The notes under the pieces were generated by a model that was not told where the DNA came from, did no database searches, and saw only the letters and a program-made list of their open reading frames with translations. 64,000 bases of DNA from Eurosta solidaginis (Eukaryota > Arthropoda > Insecta > Diptera > Tephritidae), in assembly GCF_040869045.1 (NCBI RefSeq), contig NC_090321.1, positions 93,168,603 through 93,232,602 of the forward strand, read 5' to 3'. The position numbers were made by a program, and so were the translations under genes. Shown in pieces: positions 57,743 through 64,000 of this stretch (position 1 is its first letter; each line of letters begins with the position of its first letter).

Positions 57743-59293
57743 TGCAGAGGATGCTTTATTGACAACTTCGAAAGCTTGAGAGACCGCATTACTCCGCGGA
57801 GGATGCTTTATTGACAACTTCGAAAGCTTGATAGATCGCATTACTCCGCAGAGGATGCTTTATTGACAACTTAGAAAGCTTGAGAGACCGCATTACTCCG
57901 CAGAGAATGCTTTATTGACAACTTCGGAAGCTTGATAGATCGCATTACTCCACAGAGGATGCTTTATTGACAACTTCGAAAGCTTGAGAGACCGCATTAC
58001 TCCGCAGATAATGCTTTGTTGACAACTTCGAAAGCTTGAGAGACCGCATTACTCTGAAGAGAATGATCTATTCACAACTTCGAAAGCTTGGGAGACCGCA
58101 TTACTCCGAAGAGAATGCTTTATTGTAACTTCGAAAGCTTTAAAGACCGCATTACTCTGAAGAGAATGCTTTATTGACAACTTCGAAAGCTTGAGAGACC
58201 GCATTCCTCCAAAGAGAATGATTTATTGACAACTTCGGAAGCCTGAGAGACCTCACTAATCCGAAGAGAATGATTTATTGACAACTTCGAAAGCTTGAGA
58301 GACCGAATTACACCAAAGAGAACGCTTTATTGTCAACTTCGAAAGCTTTAGAGACCGCATTACTCTGAAGAGAATGATTTATTGACTACTTCGAAAGCTT
58401 GAGAAACCGCATTACTCCGAAGAGAATGCTTTATTGCAACTTCGAAAGCTTTAAAGACCGCATTACTCTGAAGAGAATGCTTTATTGACAACTTCGAAAG
58501 CTTGAGAGACCGCATTCCTCCAAAGAGAATGATTTATTGACAACTTCGGAAGCCTGAGAGACCTCACTAATCCGAAGAGAATGATTTATTGACAACTTCG
58601 AAAGCTTGAGAGACCGAATTACACCAAAGAGAACGCTTTATTGTCAACTTCGAAAGCTTTAGAGCCCGCATTACTCTGAAGAGAATGGTTTATTGACTAC
58701 TTCGAAAGCTTGAGAAACCGCACTACTCCGAAGAGAATGCTTTATTGCAACTTCGAAAGCTTTAAAGACCGCATTACTCTGAAGAGAATGCTTTATTGAC
58801 AACTTCGAAAGCTTGAGAGACCACATTCCTCCAAAGAGAATGATTTATTGACAACTTCGGAAGCCTGAGAGACCTCACTAATCCGAAGAGAATGATTTAT
58901 TGACAACTTCGAAAGCTTGAGAGACCGAATTACACCAAAGAGAACGCTTTATTGTCAACTTCGAAAGATTTAGAGCCCGCATTACTCCGAAGAGAATACT
59001 TTGTTGATAACTTCGAAAGCTTAACAGACCGCACTACTCCGAAGATAATACTTTATGGCCAACTTCGCATTACTACGAAGAGAATGCTTATTTGTCAAAC
59101 TTGGAAGGCTTAAGAGACCGAATTACTGCGAAGAGAATGCTTTGTTATCAACTGCGAAAGTTTAAGAGACCGCTTCACTCCGAGGAGAATGCTTTATTGA
59201 CAACTTCGAAAGCTTGAGAGACCGCATTACTCTGAGGAGAACGTTTTATTGACAACGTCGAAAGCTTGAGAGACCGCATATGTCAACACATGA
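57743..59293. repeat. Satellite B array 3 (about 30 monomers)
   Basis: 52-bp monomers. A six-monomer block of about 310 bp, marked by a shortened TTATTGCAACTTCG or TTATTGTAACTTCG monomer, starts near 58120, 58430 and 58740, giving about three higher-order copies. It ends with GACCGCATATGTCAACACAT, the same edge as arrays 1 and 2, but element V follows in place of satellite A. Confidence 0.96.
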
Positions 59294-59296
59294 ACT

Positions 59297-59473
59297 TGTA
59301 TTTTTAAAAATTATTTATTTAGGTTAATATATCAATACATGCACTTTAAACTAATTAGAATTTTCTTTTTGGTGTAATCAAAAATTTTAATTTTTAAAAA
59401 GGTAATTCTATTAAAAAAATATTTAAAAATTAAAGTATAAATTACAAGGTATATTTTGTTATAATAATTAACA
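59297..59473 (-). repeat. 3' LTR of element V (about 177 bp)
   Basis: The minus strand starts TGTTAATTATTATAAC and ends AAAAATACA, next to satellite B. The exact inner edge is uncertain because about nine bases lie between it and the purine tract. With only one LTR in the window the limits are inferred. Confidence 0.55.
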
Positions 59474-59482
59474 CTATATTTA

Positions 59483-59492
59483 CTCCCCCTCC
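59483..59492 (-). promoter_or_regulatory. Polypurine tract of element V
   Basis: The minus strand has GGAGGGGGAG shortly before the LTR, the only purine run of this kind here. Confidence 0.65.
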
Positions 59493-59499
59493 AAGAAAA

Positions 59500-60780
59500 T
59501 TTAAAACAAATAAATAATTAATTAATATCAAATGTAACCTTTTTTTTATTGTTTAATGTATTTGTATTTGTATTTAAATTAGTGTTAATAAGTATGTTTG
59601 CCGGTTTAAGTAAATCAATTGAAAAATTTTTAATAGTATTTTTGTATTGAATTGTAAATGTTTTATGTTTGTTAGAAATAACTTTAAAAGGTCTTTCATA
59701 AGACGATTGTAAATTATATTTACGAAGAATTTTAACAAAAACATAGTCACAATTTTCTAATTTTTTAGGATCGAAAAAGTCTTCTTTGTTGTGATGAAAA
59801 ACTTTAGAACGAACAAGCGAAAAATATTCTCTTATTTTGTGAAGAGCGTCACTAGAAAATCACGTTCTTTCTTGTTATTTGAAACAATTAATTCACCAGG
59901 TATTTTAAGTGTTTTGCCATAAACAAGTTCAGCAGATGAACATTTTAAATCTTCTTTAATAGAAGTTCATAAACCAAGAAGAATGAATGGTAAAATGTCA
60001 GACCAATGAACCGAGTCGTTTGATGCTATAATTGCTGCTTTTAAAGTTCGATGAAATCTCTCTATCATGCCATTTGTTTGGGGATGGTAAGGAGATGTAT
60101 GAATTTTATGAGAAAAAAGTTTAGTTAATTCCGTAAAAAATTTTGAGGTGAATAGTAAACCTTGATCTACTGTAATATTCAATGGTATACCAAATCGTGG
60201 TATATAATTTAGAATAAAAGTTTTTACTATAGTATTTGTTGAAATGTCTTTAAGTGGATAAGCTTCAGGACAACGTGAAAATCTGTCAATAATTGTTAAA
60301 ATATAACATTTTCATTTGAAACTGGAAGGTTCGATAATATCCATATGAATATGTTCAAAACGACCTGATGGTATTTGAATTTTTTGAATAGGAGATTTAG
60401 TATGCCTTGAAATTTTGGATTTTTGACAATTGATGCAAGATGAAGTCCAATCATTAATTTCTCTACGCATGTTAGGCCAATAATATTTATTTTAAAATAA
60501 TTTTCTAGGTGTTCTTATACTTGGCTGAGATAATGAGTGAATTTTGTCAAATATAATTCTCCTCATAGAATGTGGAACATAAGGTCTAAAAGGTTGTAGA
60601 GAAACATCACACCATATATTTAAATTAATAACTGGAATATGAATTTCTTTTAAATTATTTTTAGAATTTTGATCAGGAATAGTTTTTTGTAAAAATATAT
60701 CAGTTTGTTGTTCTTTATATAAAGTTTCTAAATTTATATCTTGAGTTGAAATTGTATATACTTCTGGAATACGGGAAAGT
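59500..60780 (-). pseudogene. Element V pol: integrase
   Basis: Pieces in order are ADTLSRIPEVYTI (RNase H end), KYYWPNMRREIN and CINCQKSK (zinc Cys pair), LTIIDRFSRCPEAYPL, TVDQGLLF in place of the usual second-Asp block (T.DQG), SPYHPQTNGMIERFHRTLK (catalytic Glu), SAELVYGKTLKIPGE and a C-terminal YERPFKVISNKHKTF of GPY type. Stops at 60492-60494, 60312-60314 and 59967-59969 keep the frame on both sides; a frameshift follows near 59860. Confidence 0.85.
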
Positions 60781-60822
60781 GTATCGGCAACTATGTTGTA
60801 TTTTCCACGTATATATTGTATA

Positions 60823-61187
60823 AATAAAATAAATAAATGTAAGGCACGATAACCACCGAAGAGATTTAAGGCCGAGATTCTCTTCCAATTTGCGTCGTGC
60901 TCCATTTTAGTTTTTTTCTACAAATTGCCGGGAGGGGACCTACTTGTTTTGTGCCCACTCCAAACGGCATCTGCGAGGCAGATGAGTTTTCACTGAGAGC
61001 TTTTCATGGCAGAAATACTCCCGGAGTGCTTGCCAAACACTGTCGAGGGGCAACTCCGCTTAGAAAAATTTTCTTCTAATTGAAAAACCTTATTTCTAAA
61101 ATTTTGATGTTGTTTTGCCCGGGGTGTCAACCCAGGGCATTCGGTGTGGTAGGCGGAGCACGCTACCATCACACTACGGTGGCCGCC
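60823..61187 (-). mobile_element. tRNA-derived SINE inserted in element V
   Basis: Read on the minus strand, it starts GGCGGCCACCG and has an A-box-like GTAGCGTGCTCCG and a B-box-like GGGTTGACACCCC, as in a tRNA promoter for RNA polymerase III. It ends in an AT-rich TTTATTTATTTTATTT tail. The 5-bp duplication GTATA (plus strand) lies at 60818-60822 and 61188-61192, and removing the insert rejoins the RNase H frame of element V. Length is 365 bp. I associate this sequence with tephritid genomes from memory only. Confidence 0.88.
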
Positions 61188-61717
61188 GTATAGCATTTGT
61201 AAATTGAGCAATATATTCAAGATGACGTAGTTTACGAGGAGATCTATCTACTTTAGAATTTAGAACACGAATTAAAGGTTTATGATCAGTATAAATTGTA
61301 AAAGTTCTACCTTCAAGAAAATGTTTAAAATGTTTAATTGAATTATAAATTGCCAAAAGTTCACGATCAAATGTTGAATATTAGTTTCTGTTGTAGTTAA
61401 TTTTCTTGAAAAATAAGCTAAAGGTTCTAGTATATTATTGCTAATTTGTTGAAGAACTGCTCCAATAGCAACATTTGATGCATCTACTGCTAATGATAAA
61501 GTACCATTTTTGTCGAAATGTTTAAGTAAAGTACTTTGAGCTAACAGTTTTTTAACATTTTCGAAAGCTGTTGTGGTGTCATTTGTCCAATTTTTTTGTT
61601 TGAGTTTGTTTTTAATTGTATGTGTTAACATTTCATGCAGAGGACTAAGTTCTGTTGCTAACAATTTAATATATCTGTGATAGTAATTTACCATACCTAA
61701 AAATTTTTGTAACTTAT
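61174..61717 (-). pseudogene. Element V pol: RNase H
   Basis: The frame 61694-61272 has FDKNGTLSLAVDASNVAIGA (first Asp), PLAYFSRKLT and then a frameshift near 61380. The next frame has FLEGRTFTIYTDHKPLIRVL (further catalytic Asp) and LEYIAQFTNA, where the SINE interrupts it. Confidence 0.88.
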
Positions 61718-62340
61718 TTATAGAAATTGGTTTTTCAAATTTCTTATGATTTCAATTCGATCTAAAGATGGTTTAATGCCTTCCCCTGAAATTTCGTAAC
61801 GTAAGAAATTTAATTTATTTACACCGAGAGTACATTTTGAATGTTTGATATTTAAATTATATTCTTCAAGTCTTTTGAAAACTGATTTTAAATGATTTAT
61901 ATGTTGATCTTCATTATCACTGGCAATAAAAATGTCATCAATGTATGTAAATACAAAATCGAAATCAGAAAATACTTCAATAATAAAGGCTTGGAAAGTT
62001 TGAGCACTGTTTCGTAAACCGAAAGGCATTCTTACGAATTCAAACATTCCAAAAGGTGTAGTTATTGCTGTTTTATGAATGTCTTCTTCTGCCATTGGAA
62101 TTTGGTGGTAATCAAGTACAAGATCAATTTTTGAAAAAAATTTTTTGTTTTTTAAATCAATTGTTAAATCGTGGATATGTGGTAATGGATACCGTTGTGG
62201 TGTGGTAATAAAATTAAGTCTTTGATAGTCTCCGCAAAGTCTCCAGTCATTTGGTTCTTTTTTATGAACGAGATGAAGTGGAGATGCAATAGGAGAATTT
62301 GAGGGTCTGAATATACCCGTTTTAATTAAAATTCAAATTC
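61718..62340 (-). pseudogene. Element V pol: reverse transcriptase
   Basis: The minus strand is coherent from about 62330 to 61718: HKKEPNDWRLCGDYQRLN, KIDLVLDYHQIPM, PFGMFEFVRMPFGLRNSAQT and the catalytic TYIDDIFIAS. The first conserved part overlaps a damaged stretch near 62335. The frame then breaks near 61720 before the connection domain. YIDD is a functional variant of the catalytic box. Confidence 0.9.
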
Positions 62341-62900
62341 AGCTTTAGCAATTTTAAGTTTGATTGGATCAAGTCTTCTAGGTTTTGAAAATGGCAAAAT
62401 ACCTTTTGTTTCTATCCTGTGAACTGTATGGTGTTTCACTCCATTAGTGTAATTCACAGGAAATTCATTAAGTAGATTTGTAAATTTATTTTCATTAATT
62501 GGAATTTTAAATGAAAAGATATCAGAAAATCCAGAACATCCAGTAACTTTAATTTTTGTAGTAGAATATATTATTTCTTTATTTTTTATATTGACAATAA
62601 TTCCGAATTTTCTAAAAAGTTTGCTACTAAAATGGGGGTATCAATGTTCGCAATAATGGATGGAAATTCAAAGTCTCTTCTTAAACCTAAATCAATTTTA
62701 AGTAGTTTTGTACCGAAAGTTTCAATTGAAGAATCGTTTGCTGCAGTCAAAGTAAGATCCGAATTTCTTTTGTAAATTTTAAATTTAGAAAAAGGAATAA
62801 CTGATACAATTGCTCCGGTATCGATAAGAAAATTAAGTTTATTGAATTTATCAAATATGAATAAGCGACGAGTAGGTTTAATATAGTTCCGTTATCCGTC
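62341..62900 (-). pseudogene. Element V pol: protease and linker to RT
   Basis: The protease shows KLNFLIDTGAIVSVIPFSKF with the catalytic Asp, followed by ETFGTKLLKIDLGLRRDFEF, and a disturbed end near 62640. The linker includes TNGVKHHTVHRIETKG and FSKPRRLDPIKL, typical of this group before RT. Two or more frame changes occur. Confidence 0.8.
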
Positions 62901-63889
62901 ACCGTCCTAATGGAATGTTTCAGCTTAAATTTTGTTCGGAATTTGAATTATGATTTTGATTATATATGCATGGGGTATACATTTAAGAGTGCTATTCTTA
63001 AATTTTTTGTGATACCAACAAATATTTTGTGAATTAAAATTTCGATTTTTAGAAAAAATTCTGGATCTTCAAAAACTTCGAGATTTAGATCTATTTCTTT
63101 AGATCTTGAACGGATTTGAAATTGATTAATATCATTAGAAATTTTATTTAAATTTTAGTAAATAGCCGTAGTTAATTCAGTTAAATTTTTACCGCATTGT
63201 TGTAAAATATTATTACTTATACTCGAAAATACAGGAGATTTTGAAGTATAAGGTTTGTTGATTAATTCAAAAAGTTTGTCAGTCAAAATAATTACTTCAT
63301 CTTTATTTTGATTGTTACTAGAAGTTAAATGGATTTGTATTTCTTGTGCCAATTTACGAATCCACAATTTAAAGAGTTATTCTTGGCAAACAATAGAGTC
63401 AGTACCAATAAGAGATTTCACAAATCTGAATAATTCAAGTGGTGAACGATCACCAAGTTCAGTTTTTGATAATAATTGTTCTAATCGTTTTTCTTCACTA
63501 AGAGAAAATCTTTCAAATACAATTTTTTTGATTGTATCATATTTATTGTAAATAACGTCTAAAATTTTAGATATAGTATCTCGTTGAAGAGTAACTAAAA
63601 CATTTTGAAATTTTAAATTATCATCATTGATATTGTTCATTTCAAATTGTCCTTCAACAAATAAAAACCAGGCATCAGGAGATTCTTTCCAAAGTTGTGG
63701 TAATTTAATAGATTTAGAAAAAGAAACATTTGTAAAGTTATCATGTGTTATATTAGAGATGTTGTCTTGTGTTGTATTAATTTTAGAATTTTGAGTTGTA
63801 TTGTGAGTCATTGTGTTATTTGTATAGTTGTTATTTTGATTTTCTGAATTTGTAAAAGTACGAGTTCGGATTGGTGAACGTAGAACCAT
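62901..63889 (-). pseudogene. gag: Element V gag
   Basis: It starts at ATG 63889 (MVLRSPIRTRTF). An Asn/Thr-rich part is followed by KLPQLWKESPDAWFLFVEGQF, VIYNKYDTIKKIVFERFSLS and EEKRLEQLLSKTELGDRSP, the conserved gag core of the group. TAA at 63377-63379 and 63155-63157 interrupt one continuous frame. The zinc motif CWYHKKFKNSTLKC lies near 62985-63030. Gag would form particles. Confidence 0.87.
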
Positions 63890-64000
63890 ATGATAAAATT
63901 TAAATGAATAATTTGAAAATAAGAAAATATTTAAGAATTTATTGGAAAAGGGAGTTAACAATTTAAATAAAATATTTGGTTTTATATAAAAATAAGTAAC

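Larger units (their letters stand above)
59297..64000 (-). mobile_element. Element V: CsRn1/Kabuki-like Ty3/gypsy element, 5' end outside the window
   Basis: Minus-strand order: gag with an unusual CHCC zinc motif, protease, RT, RNase H (interrupted by a SINE), integrase, polypurine tract and a short LTR. The KLPQLWKESPDAWFLFVEGQF gag block and the zinc motif CWYH...C...C point to the CsRn1/Kabuki group. It is very AT-rich. Stops and frameshifts in all domains show it is dead. The 5' LTR must lie beyond 64000. Confidence 0.9.

Noticed and set aside
4275..59293. CRISPR-like arrays
   Set aside because: The repeats are contiguous 130-bp and 52-bp monomers without unique spacers, in a eukaryotic context with retrotransposons. 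They are satellites.
61130..61187. Functional tRNA gene
   Set aside because: The B-box region is mutated, there is no cloverleaf or recognisable anticodon arm, and it is continuous with the SINE body and tail.

Overview
The window looks like repeat-dense heterochromatin of a dipteran insect. I see no intact host gene. The dipteran call rests on BEL/Pao and Ty3/gypsy families of insect type, tRNA-Tyr and tRNA-Lys primer sites, and a tRNA-headed SINE of a kind I associate with true fruit flies (Tephritidae). The species is not determined.

Layout. Positions 1-124 are an LTR end, 125-3779 is mostly unassigned AT-rich DNA with one MITE relic, and 3780-4265 is a decayed BEL/Pao integrase relic. 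Positions 4275-15493 are a long array of a 130-bp satellite (A). Element I, BEL/Pao (15494-24747, minus), carries gag, a frameshifted pol and an extra ORF3 after pol, and its leader holds two MITEs, one inside the other. After more A (24748-25904) comes element II, BEL/Pao (25905-31442, minus), with a 5-bp target duplication but no gag. Its primer site is an unusually long tRNA-Tyr copy fused straight to protease coding sequence. More A follows (31448-33415).

From 33416 to 59293 a composite unit recurs: A array, then a spacer S of about 2 kb, then an array of a 52-bp satellite (B), then A again. S is present three times (33416, 37350, 54560) with the same junctions. The second S is split by element III (37598-46182, minus), a GC-rich, nearly intact Osvaldo/Ulysses-like gypsy element with 1.68-kb LTRs. 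The third S is cut by element IV (54983-57742, minus), a gypsy element with an internal deletion and no 5' end, which runs into B. Element V (59297 to beyond 64000, minus) is an AT-rich CsRn1/Kabuki-like gypsy element carrying a SINE.

The genes act together only within each element: gag forms the particle, protease matures it, RT/RNase H makes cDNA from a tRNA primer and integrase inserts it. Every coding LTR element lies on the minus strand, and nearly all are broken by frameshifts or in-frame stops. The observations most worth following are the extended tRNA-Tyr copy in element II, the zinc-cluster plus retropepsin-like ORF3 of element I behind a good splice acceptor, the recurring A-S-B unit, and the one-sided orientation of the elements.
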